Assembly (NCBI GenBank): GCA_028284415.1
Contig: JANQRU010000004.1
Coordinates: forward strand, 1,612,001 to 1,676,000
Length of the DNA stretch: 64,000 bases
Reading direction: 5' to 3'
Source of the DNA: Pyrinomonadaceae bacterium
Lineage (GTDB): Bacteria > Acidobacteriota > Blastocatellia > Pyrinomonadales > Pyrinomonadaceae
Under the pieces are notes generated by a model. The model was not told where the DNA came from and did no database searches. It worked only from the letters and a program-made list of their open reading frames with translations. Below are positions 52,180 through 60,312 of the stretch, in pieces. The first letter of the stretch is position 1. The number at the start of each line of letters is the position of its first letter. The position numbers were made by a program, and so were the translations under genes.

Positions 52180-52202
52180 AGCCCGAGTGTTTCCACACGG
52201 GC
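52180..52202 (-). terminator. Terminator of the BY-kinase gene
   Basis: GCCC and GTGT on one side pair with ACAC and GGGC on the other around a TTCC loop, with a small bulge. On the minus strand it is followed by TTTTATTTTG. It ends the transcript of the gene stopping at 52255. Confidence 0.75.
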
Positions 52203-52225
52203 AAAATGATTATCATTTCCAAATG

Positions 52226-52265
52226 AGTTTAACAGATAAGAGAATTGTTCCAAATCACAACTCAT
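52226..52265. repeat. 40-bp direct repeat, copy 1
   Basis: Identical at 38 of 40 positions with 53539-53578 in the same orientation. This copy overlaps the last codons and stop of the BY-kinase gene. The two copies bracket that gene and 90 bases upstream of it. Confidence 0.85.
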
Positions 52266-53451
52266 CCTCTTGATCCGCAATATCATCATCATTTTCATAA
52301 CCATAATAATCCTCTTCCTCCAATAGCTCACTATTGTCTTCCATTAATGGAGTGTCATCATCATCTTCAGAATAATATCCATAAAAGTAGCTTGAACCAT
52401 AGTTATGTTGTTTTTCTTTTGAATATAAAAAACTCTTTCTATTTACTATTACTCCAAGAATATTTCCCCCAATTGATTCTATATCCTCCTTCGCTCTTTT
52501 TAAGTGTAGGGATTTAGTAGAAGGCGAAACGACCAGAATAACAGAGTCTACAATCGACGATAAGAGTTCCACTTCAGAAAAGAGCATTGGCGGCGTATCG
52601 AGGATTACAAAATCAAACGATTCTTTTGCATACGACAAAAAAGCTTTCATGTATTTCGTACTTAAGAGTGCGGATGGATCGGGTGGCATTGGACCGGATG
52701 TAACAACTTTTAAATTAGGAAGATAAGGGTCTTGAATAATTCTATCTTCAAACTCACCATCCCCAACAAGACAGTTGGTCAAACCAAACGTGTTATATAA
52801 ATTAAATGTCCTATGTAAATTCGGCTTCCTTAAATCACAATCAATAAGCAAAACTTTCTTTTCTGAACTAGCAAGTAATAAAGATAGATTAACTGCAGTT
52901 GTAGTTTTACCTTCATTGCTTACAAAGCTACTAATTAATAAAGTTTTGGGCTTTTCCTTTGAGTTAAAATTAACTATTTGGTTTCTTACTCTTCTCAAAC
53001 TTTCAAGATAAAAACTTCTTGAATCTACAAAACCTAAACTAGAATAGTGTTCTCTATTAAGGACATCATTTCTATTAAAACTAGGCAGCTCAGCCAATTG
53101 TATTAAACCTAGTTCTTTGATGTCCTCGTATGATTTTATTGTAGGTAGTAGAATGTTGATTTCTGGATAAACTTTGAGCAAACTGCTAATACCTAAGAAA
53201 CCAACACCAATAAAGAATCCATAAGGATAAAAAACATGAAAATAGTAATATCTCAAGTTAAACTTTTCTGGTAATGATTCCAAGACGAAAAAATACAAGG
53301 AATCAGAGTACGCATAAACCGACACAACTATCAAACACCAAAGAACTAACGTAATCCATCCAGTAACGGTAAATACTATAGAGAAATTTGAGCAGACTTT
53401 TAATATTGTATCAACAAAACGACTATTTTCAGGCTTAAGCCAGCTGAGCAT
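52255..53451 (-). CDS. Tyrosine autokinase of the CpsD/CapB (BY-kinase) type
   Basis: 398 residues. Two membrane helices (about 25-48 and 76-93) carry only a short outer part compared with Wzc-type proteins. The kinase domain has LLISSFVSNEGKTTTAVNL (Walker A, Gly181-Lys182), LLIDCDLRKPN (Walker A-prime) and FVILDTPPM (Walker B). The last 55 residues are very acidic with a Tyr cluster (SSYFYGYYSEDDDD, EEEDYYGYENDDD), the probable autophosphorylation tail. BY-kinases control capsule or exopolysaccharide export, but no such genes are nearby. It is bracketed by 40-bp direct repeats. Confidence 0.9.
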   Translation of the reverse strand: MLSWLKPENSRFVDTILKVCSNFSIVFTVTGWITLVLWCLIVVSVYAYSDSLYFFVLESLPEKFNLRYYYFHVFYPYGFFIGVGFLGISSLLKVYPEINILLPTIKSYEDIKELGLIQLAELPSFNRNDVLNREHYSSLGFVDSRSFYLESLRRVRNQIVNFNSKEKPKTLLISSFVSNEGKTTTAVNLSLLLASSEKKVLLIDCDLRKPNLHRTFNLYNTFGLTNCLVGDGEFEDRIIQDPYLPNLKVVTSGPMPPDPSALLSTKYMKAFLSYAKESFDFVILDTPPMLFSEVELLSSIVDSVILVVSPSTKSLHLKRAKEDIESIGGNILGVIVNRKSFLYSKEKQHNYGSSYFYGYYSEDDDDTPLMEDNSELLEEEDYYGYENDDDIADQEDEL

Positions 53452-53538
53452 AATTAAATATTAGTTTTATCTTCTTAACACTTTCTGTGCTTCAATTTGA
53501 GCTTTTACTAAACGATTGACCATATCTATAAATTCTTT

Positions 53539-53578
53539 AGTTTAACAGATAAGAGAATTGCTCCAAATCACAACTTAT
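53539..53578. repeat. 40-bp direct repeat, copy 2
   Basis: Partner of 52226-52265. It overlaps the stop codon of the Ser/Thr kinase gene at its right edge. Between it and the BY-kinase start a short minus-strand frame gives MVNRLVKAQIEAQKVLRR, probably the end of an otherwise lost gene. Confidence 0.85.
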
Positions 53579-56214
53579 TATAAAGATGTGATTGCTGTAT
53601 TACATTCATCTATTCTCTTTTTGATTGCTTCTGTCTTGCCTATTTCGACAAAGACCAAGTCTCCTGAATCACGGAAGCTTTTTAGAGTATTGTAGGCTTT
53701 TTGGTAGTAATCACGAGCTATTTTCCAGTGTTTTAATTGTTCACTTGGAGTAGATTTTTTGTCTTTAGCTATTGCTCGATATGCCTCGCCAAGTTGTTCA
53801 CGGGTTAATGAAGCGTTACTTAACAAACTTTTTTCTGTTGGAGATTCTTTAATTAACTTTGTAAAAGAATTTAAGATGTTTTCTAATATATCAATAGCTT
53901 TTTGCGGATTTCCCAGTTCAGAAAAAAGTGAAGCACGAATTGTTTCCGAATCTAAAAACCTAAGTTGAAAATCCTTATTTTTAGGATCAATCTCAAGGAG
54001 TTCACTATAAACATCTTTAGCTTTGTTGAGATATTTCAGAGATTCTTTTATTGCCTCTGCGGAAATTTGTTTCTCATTGGCGTTGTAAACAGCTACTCCT
54101 AAAGCATAATTTAGACTTGCATATTTTACTTTGAAGGATATATTTTGCGGATTTTTACTGCTTAATTTTTGCCAAATCTCAAAGGCTTTTTTATAAAATT
54201 TTAAATCCTGCTTGTATTTTTGTTTGGTGGACAGTGAAATTCCATAAAATTCGTAGGCAGTAGCCAGATTTTTTATAAATGTTTCATCACCAGAATTTTT
54301 AGAAACAAGGTCATTAGCTATCGAAATAGCTTTTTGGTGGTATTCATCATCTTGAGGAGTTTTATTTGTAATTGTGTATAAATAAGCTACATTGGCATAG
54401 GTCTCTGATAATTTGATTTGCAAACTTGAATCATCAGGATTTCCTTCTGCAAGTTTTTCATAAATACCCAAAGCCTTTTTGCGTAATTTTAAACTCTCCT
54501 CGGTATTTGCCTGAACAAGAAATATATTTGATAGTTTGGCATAGCTTGCAGCTATTTTACGCCTGTACAATGGATTATTAGGCTCAGAATTTAAAAGTTT
54601 TTGTCTGATAGCCAGAGCTTTTTCATAACTCTCTTTGGCTTTTTTTCGTTGTCCAAGGTGAAAACCTCCAGAGCCACCTTGCACATCTCCAATTTTGTCA
54701 TATGCATCGGCAAGTTCGATCTGTAAAGCCGTATCGCCTTCAGCTTCTTTGGCTAATTTATCGAGATATTCAAGAGCATTTCTGACGAGAAGTTCACGGG
54801 CTGGGGTTGCACCGGGCAGATTTTGGATTGCGTCGTGAAGGTCAAAAACTACCGAATTAGCGAGTTTTCGGACATCAGTAAATCTCTGTTCAGCTTTGGC
54901 TTGAGCCTGTTGGGCTTTGAAATACTGCCAAGTTGTAATACCAGTTGCACCAATCAACAAAACTGCAAACGCAAATGCAGAGAAAACACCTGTTCGATGA
55001 CGTTTGACAAATTTTTGAAAACGATAAAATCCAGAGTCAGCCGTTGCGGAGACAGGCAATCCTTTTAAAAATCGCTCAATATCATCTGCAAATTCTTCTA
55101 CTGATTTGTAACGTCTTTCAGTATCTTTCTGAATTGCTTTCAAGATGATGTTGTCCAAATCACCCTTTAACTGTGAAGGAGAGAAATGGGGAGGGAGAGA
55201 AGAGGATAGATTTTCTTCAGTTTCGATATTTTTGTCTCTCTCTGTCTCTCCATCTCTTCGTCCCTCCGTTCCAGTCGCATCACTTGGCTTCACAGGTTCT
55301 TCAGTAGATAGTTTTTCAGAAATTTCGATTGGGTTTGATGATTCAAATTTATAAGGTCTTGTTCCGGTTAGAAGTTCATATAAAACCACCCCGAGCGAAT
55401 AGACATCAGTGGCAGTAGTTGTCATTTGACCGCGGATTTGTTCGGGCGAAGCATATTCAGGAGTCATCAGACGCATTTGCGTTGCGGTCGCTTCGGCAGT
55501 TGATTCATTCCAATTAGGCGAGAGAATTTTTCCAATACCAAAATCCAGAAGTTTTGGAATGCCATCATTTGTAACGATTATATTTGAGGGTTTAATGTCT
55601 CGGTGAACGACGAGTTTTTGATGTGCGTAAGAAACGGCACGGCAGACTTTCAAGAAAATCTCCAAGCGTTTATTAGTTTCAAATTGCTGGTTATCGCAAA
55701 ACTTACGAAGCGGTTCGCCTTCGATATATTCCATCGCAAAATATGGCAAACCGTCTTCCGTCGAACCGCCATCAAGAAGCCGTGCGATGTTCGGATGTTC
55801 AAGCGAAGCTAAAATTTGTCGCTCAAGCAAAAAGCGTTTGAGAACGGCATTGGTGTCCATTCCGCGTTTGATGAGTTTTAGTGCGACTTTTTGTGTAAAA
55901 CCTTCGCCTTTATGTTCGGCAAGATAAACCGCACCCATCCCGCCGTGTCCGATCTCTTTGAGGATCTTATAATCATCAATCTGCTTGCCTTCAAAGTCTT
56001 CGATAACATCTGCGTAATCAGAAATGTCACCGATGGCATTATCATTTAAAAAATCGGTTTCGCTTTCGGCTGATTCGATTAATTTTAAGACCTCTTTTTT
56101 TAGACCTTCATCATCACCAAATTCATCTTCTATAAACTGTTTTCGCTCAGATAAATCCAGTTCAAGAGCTTTATGAAAAATCTCGTTAAGTTTGTTCCAG
56201 TCTTCTGTTTTCAT
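53578..56214 (-). CDS. Membrane Ser/Thr protein kinase with TPR domain
   Basis: 878 residues. A helical front (about 1-75), then a kinase domain (about 80-390) with GHGGMGAVYLAEH, a catalytic VVHRDIKPSNIIV, LLDFGIGKIL and ATQMRLMTPEYASPEQIRG. One membrane helix (about 405-428) leads to a periplasmic TPR-like tail (about 440-878). The form is typical of Acidobacteriota kinases. Residues about 315-346 are an insertion rich in Arg, Glu, Ser and Pro, coming from a hairpin repeat in the DNA (55177-55272); it falls between the kinase lobe and the conserved QLKGDLDNIILKA segment. Its substrates are unknown. Confidence 0.93.
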   Translation of the reverse strand: MKTEDWNKLNEIFHKALELDLSERKQFIEDEFGDDEGLKKEVLKLIESAESETDFLNDNAIGDISDYADVIEDFEGKQIDDYKILKEIGHGGMGAVYLAEHKGEGFTQKVALKLIKRGMDTNAVLKRFLLERQILASLEHPNIARLLDGGSTEDGLPYFAMEYIEGEPLRKFCDNQQFETNKRLEIFLKVCRAVSYAHQKLVVHRDIKPSNIIVTNDGIPKLLDFGIGKILSPNWNESTAEATATQMRLMTPEYASPEQIRGQMTTTATDVYSLGVVLYELLTGTRPYKFESSNPIEISEKLSTEEPVKPSDATGTEGRRDGETERDKNIETEENLSSSLPPHFSPSQLKGDLDNIILKAIQKDTERRYKSVEEFADDIERFLKGLPVSATADSGFYRFQKFVKRHRTGVFSAFAFAVLLIGATGITTWQYFKAQQAQAKAEQRFTDVRKLANSVVFDLHDAIQNLPGATPARELLVRNALEYLDKLAKEAEGDTALQIELADAYDKIGDVQGGSGGFHLGQRKKAKESYEKALAIRQKLLNSEPNNPLYRRKIAASYAKLSNIFLVQANTEESLKLRKKALGIYEKLAEGNPDDSSLQIKLSETYANVAYLYTITNKTPQDDEYHQKAISIANDLVSKNSGDETFIKNLATAYEFYGISLSTKQKYKQDLKFYKKAFEIWQKLSSKNPQNISFKVKYASLNYALGVAVYNANEKQISAEAIKESLKYLNKAKDVYSELLEIDPKNKDFQLRFLDSETIRASLFSELGNPQKAIDILENILNSFTKLIKESPTEKSLLSNASLTREQLGEAYRAIAKDKKSTPSEQLKHWKIARDYYQKAYNTLKSFRDSGDLVFVEIGKTEAIKKRIDECNTAITSL
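55177..55272. repeat. Degenerate-repeat hairpin inside the kinase coding region
   Basis: The plus strand reads GGAGAGAAATGGGGAGGGAG on the left and the partly complementary CTCTCTGTCTCTCCATCTCT then CGTCCCTCCGTTCC on the right, with an AT-rich turn between. The units are variants of GGAGAGA. The reading frame stays open throughout, adding about 32 residues to the kinase. It has the same architecture as the intergenic hairpins at 1411 and 40790. Confidence 0.75.
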
Positions 56215-56479
56215 CTTTTATAGCCTTTACTTTCTAGAAAAAGCTACGCCTACAAAAAACAACTTCAGCTTAGGGGTAGCATTCGATGTCCAAATAACTC
56301 AGATAAATTATTACTTTATTAAATCACTAAAAGTGGTAAATTCAAATAAAAGACAGTCTCAACCATTTATTTTTGCCAAAGTTTCCGTTTCTAAACTTAA
56401 CAAAAAAGGCTTATCGTGTATGATTTAAATCGTTGGAATGAAAGTTCTGACAAATTGAAAATAAGGGAGGTGATTGATC

Positions 56480-56647
56480 ATGGATATGAATATCCTTTTC
56501 AATTGTCTCAAGATTCTCTGGATTGGTTTTCAACTATGGCAACATAAACGAAAAGCAGAAAGAGAAAAGGCATTGGTTTCAAGCCTCGAAAACTTAAACC
56601 AACGCCTTTCCAATCTTGAGTCTGAAATCAAGAAACTTAAATCTTGA
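56480..56647 (+). CDS. Small membrane-associated coiled-coil protein (55 residues)
   Basis: A 55-residue protein with a strong ribosome site (AAGGGAGGTGAT seven bases ahead of the ATG). A hydrophobic front (MDMNILFNCLKILWIGFQLW) is followed by a basic stretch (QHKRKAEREKA) and a coiled coil (LVSSLENLNQRLSNLESEIK). It could be a one-helix membrane protein facing the cytosol or an amphipathic regulator. A strong terminator follows 8 bases after the stop. The 265 bases upstream contain no other gene; a promoter is presumed but I cannot point to it. Confidence 0.72.
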   Translation: MDMNILFNCLKILWIGFQLWQHKRKAEREKALVSSLENLNQRLSNLESEIKKLKS

Positions 56648-56655
56648 TTTTAACC

Positions 56656-56690
56656 GTGTGGAGAGTTACTGCTCTCCACACCTTATTTTC
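56656..56690 (+). terminator. Terminator of the 55-residue small protein gene
   Basis: GTGTGGAGAG pairs exactly with CTCTCCACAC around a six-base loop, followed by CTTATTTTC. It isolates the small-protein gene from fumC, which begins 58 bases further on. Confidence 0.9.
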
Positions 56691-56747
56691 ATCAAATTTA
56701 TGTTAATAGTCAAGCAAAATTTACTACCAAAAATTTAAAATAATAGT

Positions 56748-58154
56748 ATGTCAGAAGCTACAAAAAAAGATATGGAAACAAGAATTGAGACGGATTCAAT
56801 GGGCGAAATAGAAGTCCGTGCGGATAGGTATTGGGGAGCTCAAACGCAACGTAGTTTGAAGAATTTCAATATCGGTTTTGATGTCATGCCAAGAGAGATG
56901 ATTCGTGCGTTGGGTGTTTTGAAAAAGGCTTGTGCAATCGTTAATACGGATTTGGGTAAATTGCCCGAAGATAAAAGAGATTTAATTGTGCAGGCGGCGG
57001 ATGAAGTTATTGAAGGGAAGTTGGATGAGCATTTTCCGCTGAGAGTTTGGCAGACAGGTTCGGGAACGCAGACGAATATGAACACGAATGAGGTTGTCTC
57101 AAACCGTGCGATTGAAATTGCGGGTGGCGAAATGGGTTCTAAATCGCCGATTCATCCGAATGACGATGTTAATAAATCGCAGAGTTCAAACGATACATTT
57201 CCGACAGCGATGTATATAGCGGCGGCGGAGCAAATGACCAAACTCATTCCGCAAGTTCAAAAAGTTCAGAATGCGATCGAGGCAAAGGCAAATGAATTTG
57301 CTGACGTTGTAAAAATTGGTCGGACTCATTTACAGGATGCAACGCCGCTTACAGTCGGACAAGAATTCGGCGGTTGGGCGAGTTTGGTCGAAAGAGACAT
57401 TCAGAGATTAAACGCTGTGATGAGTGGACTTTTAGATTTAGCGATTGGCGGAACTGCTGTTGGAACGGGATTAAATTCACATCCCGAATATTCAGAGCGA
57501 GTTGCGGCAAAAATCTCTGAATTAACCGGATTAGCTTTCAAATCTCATCCCAATAAATTTGCGGCACTTTCCGCACATGATGAAATAGTTTTTGCGTCAG
57601 GAGCACTCAAAACCTTGGCAGGCTCTTTGATGAAAATTGCCAATGATATACGTTGGCTCGGTTCGGGACCGCGTTGTGGAATCGGTGAACTGAATTTACC
57701 TGCAAATGAGCCTGGAAGTTCGATTATGCCGGGCAAAGTTAATCCGACACAATCCGAAGCGATGACAATGGTTGCGGCACAAGTTATGGGAAATGATGCG
57801 GCAATCGGTTTTGCAGGCTCGCAAGGGAATTTTGAATTAAACGTTTTCAAACCCGTAATGATTCATAATTTCTTACATTCGGTTAGATTGATTCACGACG
57901 CTTGCCACGGATTTGTCGAATACTGCATCGCAGGACTCGAATTAAACCGTGAGAAGATTGATCAATATCTCAATGATTCATTAATGCTCGTAACCGCTCT
58001 AAATCAGCACATAGGCTATGACAACGCCGCAAGTATTGCTAAGAATGCTCACAAAAAAGGAAGTACTTTGCGTGAATCAGCAATTGAATTAGGAATTTTA
58101 GACGGTGAGAAATTTGATGAATTAATTGATCCTGAGGCAATGACAAGACCTTGA
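56748..58154 (+). CDS. fumC: Fumarate hydratase, class II
   Basis: 468 residues, the usual length of the class II enzyme. Family motifs: [50 protein letters not shown], and the signature [15 protein letters not shown] with catalytic Ser. It interconverts fumarate and malate in the TCA cycle in the cytosol and fits with the keto-acid dehydrogenase genes of the window. The ribosome site is weak. It ends before a large palindromic array. Confidence 0.96.
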   Translation: MSEATKKDMETRIETDSMGEIEVRADRYWGAQTQRSLKNFNIGFDVMPREMIRALGVLKKACAIVNTDLGKLPEDKRDLIVQAADEVIEGKLDEHFPLRVWQTGSGTQTNMNTNEVVSNRAIEIAGGEMGSKSPIHPNDDVNKSQSSNDTFPTAMYIAAAEQMTKLIPQVQKVQNAIEAKANEFADVVKIGRTHLQDATPLTVGQEFGGWASLVERDIQRLNAVMSGLLDLAIGGTAVGTGLNSHPEYSERVAAKISELTGLAFKSHPNKFAALSAHDEIVFASGALKTLAGSLMKIANDIRWLGSGPRCGIGELNLPANEPGSSIMPGKVNPTQSEAMTMVAAQVMGNDAAIGFAGSQGNFELNVFKPVMIHNFLHSVRLIHDACHGFVEYCIAGLELNREKIDQYLNDSLMLVTALNQHIGYDNAASIAKNAHKKGSTLRESAIELGILDGEKFDELIDPEAMTRP

Positions 58155-58190
58155 TAAAGTAAAAAATAGTAAACAAAGAGAGAAAGTGTT

Positions 58191-58501
58191 AAATAAAACC
58201 GCATAGGCTTTGCACAAAAATTATAAAAAAAGAATGTATCACCACGTTCTTTGTTCCGTTAGGAACATTTCGGTAATAGCCCGTCGATTTATCGTCGGAG
58301 TTTGATAAAACTAAATCATGAAAGTCCCGCTAGGGACGACTGAATCAGGCAGTCGTCCCTAGCGGGACTTTCTGATCTATTTCAATTGATACCCGACGAT
58401 AAATCGACGGGCTATTATCAGTTGATCCCTAGCGGGATAAAAAATCATTTAAAAGATATTTTTCGGTTTAATTCAAAAAATCTTAATTTTTGTGCAAAGC
58501 C
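58191..58501. repeat. Nested palindromic array, REP/MITE-like
   Basis: A 311-base segment made of nested inverted repeats. The outer arms are GGCTTTGCACAAAAATTA (58206-58223 and 58484-58501, exact). Within lie 25-bp exact arms with CCCGTCGATTTATCG (58274-58298 and 58393-58417) and a central 23-bp exact stem with GTCCCGCTAGGGACGAC (58320-58342 and 58350-58372, 7-base loop). Minor stems GTTCC-GGAAC and ATCCC-GGGAT flank them. It looks like a non-autonomous mobile repeat inserted after fumC. Confidence 0.85.
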
Positions 58502-58503
58502 AG

Positions 58504-58540
58504 CCGCATACAAAAATGTTTGTATGCGGTTTTTATTTTT
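58504..58540 (+). terminator. Hairpin with U-tract at the end of the fumC spacer
   Basis: CCGCATACAAA and TTTGTATGCGG form an 11-bp stem with a 4-base loop, followed by TTTTTATTTTT on the plus strand. It suits a plus-strand transcript from fumC through the palindromic array. A partial copy of its end (AAATAAAACCGCATA) sits at the left edge of the array. Confidence 0.75.
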
Positions 58541-58802
58541 CAACAGGTTGGATAGCTCGGCTCATTGCGGCTTTGGCAGCATAATTTGCTTTGGCTTGGG
58601 CACGTTCAAGAGGATTTCCTTTTTGTCTTAATCTAAGATGCCGTAGGGTATCTCTTTCGCGTAAGAGTCTTAGATTTAGTTCATCGGAAGGCTCTTTTTC
58701 GATTGCTTTTTGTATTTCGGCAACAAGTTGTTCTTGACGTTCGACCTTTTGAGCTAATTCTGATTTTGGTTGTTCGGTTTGTTCTTGGTTTTGTTCTGAC
58801 AT
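58533..58802 (-). CDS. Small coiled-coil protein of the T6SS island
   Basis: 89 residues, cytosolic, with a long charged coiled coil (about 10-60: KSELAQKVERQEQLVAEIQKA, NLRLLRERDTLRHLRLRQKG) and an Ala-rich end (AQAKANYAAKAAMSRA). No family known. It begins two bases after the stop of the upstream gene and is the last gene of the minus-strand type VI set, so it is probably an accessory, chaperone or immunity-type factor, which is inferred only from position. Confidence 0.7.
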   Translation of the reverse strand: MSEQNQEQTEQPKSELAQKVERQEQLVAEIQKAIEKEPSDELNLRLLRERDTLRHLRLRQKGNPLERAQAKANYAAKAAMSRAIQPVEK

Positions 58803-58804
58803 AT

Positions 58805-59209
58805 TTATTCCTCAACCTTTTCTTTTTCCGGAAACCAGACTCTTGCATCGTAAGTCGTTTCCATATCAGCCCACATTTCTTCGGGGATGCGTCCAAACAT
58901 ATATTCAAACTTTTGTTCGTGAGGAATGTTTTCATCTTTGAGAATAAGATTTACCTGATCATTAGTATCGAAAACGGGTGAGATTTCAAACATCAATGCA
59001 ACAAATGAAGCGATGTGTTGAGCTCTTTCAAATCCATAAGATTTGGCACATCTAATTCCGATCTTAACCATTTCTGTAATAGTTTCATCAGAATAATCTT
59101 CAATGCTATCGAAGAAAGCCTCGCGGATAATTTCCGAGATGACACGAATAAGCTGTGTGTCATCCTCAGCAATAAAATGTTCGATCTGTTCTTTTTTTAT
59201 AACAAGCAT
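58805..59209 (-). CDS. T6SS-associated helical accessory protein
   Basis: 134 residues, all helical. The front MLVIKKEQIEHFIAEDDTQLIRVI and central FDSIEDYSDETITEMVKIGIRCAKSYGFERAQHIASFVALMFEISP fit a small family of proteins that I recall from VgrG/PAAR neighbourhoods. The function is unknown. It follows the PAAR gene after 36 bases and precedes the coiled-coil gene by two, so the three are on one transcript. Confidence 0.7.
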   Translation of the reverse strand: MLVIKKEQIEHFIAEDDTQLIRVISEIIREAFFDSIEDYSDETITEMVKIGIRCAKSYGFERAQHIASFVALMFEISPVFDTNDQVNLILKDENIPHEQKFEYMFGRIPEEMWADMETTYDARVWFPEKEKVEE

Positions 59210-59245
59210 ATTTAGCTGTTAGTTGTCAGCCATAAGCCAACATTT

Positions 59246-59749
59246 TTATCCTCCGATAAGTACATTCATTTGACCTTTTGCAATTTTATTAGGTGGTCCA
59301 ACCGCTTCAAGTATTGTGTCTCCCATTCTTGCCGCTGGTAAATGATTAACCACTACCGTTTTTGAGGCATCGATAACTACTCCAGGACCATGCGGTGGAA
59401 TGGGCAAAGGTGTCGTGCAGGCGTGTATGTCAGCACCTCCCGCTGAACTTGTAATTGTAGAAGACATTGAAGCTGCTGCAGCGGATTTAGCAGCTTCTTC
59501 CGCAGCTTTTGCGGCTGGAGCTCCCGGTGTTCCTGCCGCAGCTAGCGTCGCTGCTTCAGCGGTTTTGATAGCTGTATCAGATATAGCCTTCGCAGATTGG
59601 AGTGAAGCAGCAACAGCAGCAGGAACTCCTCTCCACTGTGGTAAGAAACCAGTCTTCACATTAATGCTACCCGGTCCAGGTCCTAAAACTGGTGGAAGGG
59701 GGTGAACCACATTATCTGTTGGTCTGGCGGCAGGTCTTCCTATAGACAT
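59246..59749 (-). CDS. PAAR-repeat protein with Ala-rich insertion
   Basis: 167 residues. The PAAR features are at the ends: GRPAARPTDNVVHPLPP at 4-20 and ADIHACTTPLPIPPHGPGVV then AARMGDTILEAVGPPNKIAKG after about 107. PAAR proteins sharpen the VgrG spike of type VI systems and bind zinc through His and Cys. Between about 44 and 98 is a long Ala-rich helical stretch (AAVAASLQSAKAISDTAIKT), which is unusual for the small PAAR cone and may hold an effector or chaperone. Gene order next to VgrG and DUF4123 supports the call. Confidence 0.87.
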   Translation of the reverse strand: MSIGRPAARPTDNVVHPLPPVLGPGPGSINVKTGFLPQWRGVPAAVAASLQSAKAISDTAIKTAEAATLAAAGTPGAPAAKAAEEAAKSAAAASMSSTITSSAGGADIHACTTPLPIPPHGPGVVIDASKTVVVNHLPAARMGDTILEAVGPPNKIAKGQMNVLIGG

Positions 59750-59759
59750 AATTTTACTC

Positions 59760-60287
59760 CTATTCTTTATTGCTTAAATCTATTTCGCTTTGCTTCAACT
59801 CATCGTTTTCTATTTTGTAAATCAGTAGTTTTTGTTTCTCTTCTGATTCAACAAAAAACTTTGCCACATCTCCGAAAAAAGTTTTAATTTGTCCTTTATC
59901 ACAAGTGGGTAAAAATTTACGAAAAACTCTTGGGTCGTAAAATCGAAAAAGCATTGGTCTTCCATCTTCGCTGTGAACCGTCATTAGCGAGCGGAAATGT
60001 CTTCTCATTTCAATTTTGGGTGAACGGGTATGAACAAAAATCCCCCAATTTTTATCAAATCCATTTTCTAGAATCCAATCCGTGAAGCGATTGTTTTGCT
60101 TTAATTGAATAAGATATGGAGCGACGTGAACCATATCAGGCGTAAGCTGACCCCCGATAAGAGGATAGTTGGGGGGGCGCATTTCATACAAACGCTTGGG
60201 AAGGTTATCAATTGCGGCTCCATCCAGAACACAATACAACCTAACACGGTTATTTATTATGTTCTCTTTTAATAGTTGTATGTTCAT
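59760..60287 (-). CDS. DUF4123-family T6SS effector adaptor
   Basis: 175 residues with the DUF4123 pattern: RLYCVLDGAAIDNLPKRLYE at the front, then APYLIQL, WGIFVHT, MRRHFRSLMTVHSEDGRPMLFRFYDPRV. These proteins (also called Tec/Tap-1) load effectors onto VgrG. The gene sits between vgrG (25 bases upstream) and the PAAR gene (10 bases downstream). That suggests the cargo is a PAAR-linked protein or one of the neighbours. Confidence 0.9.
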   Translation of the reverse strand: MNIQLLKENIINNRVRLYCVLDGAAIDNLPKRLYEMRPPNYPLIGGQLTPDMVHVAPYLIQLKQNNRFTDWILENGFDKNWGIFVHTRSPKIEMRRHFRSLMTVHSEDGRPMLFRFYDPRVFRKFLPTCDKGQIKTFFGDVAKFFVESEEKQKLLIYKIENDELKQSEIDLSNKE

Positions 60288-60312
60288 TTGCTTTTCTTTA
60301 AGTAGCTAAAAA

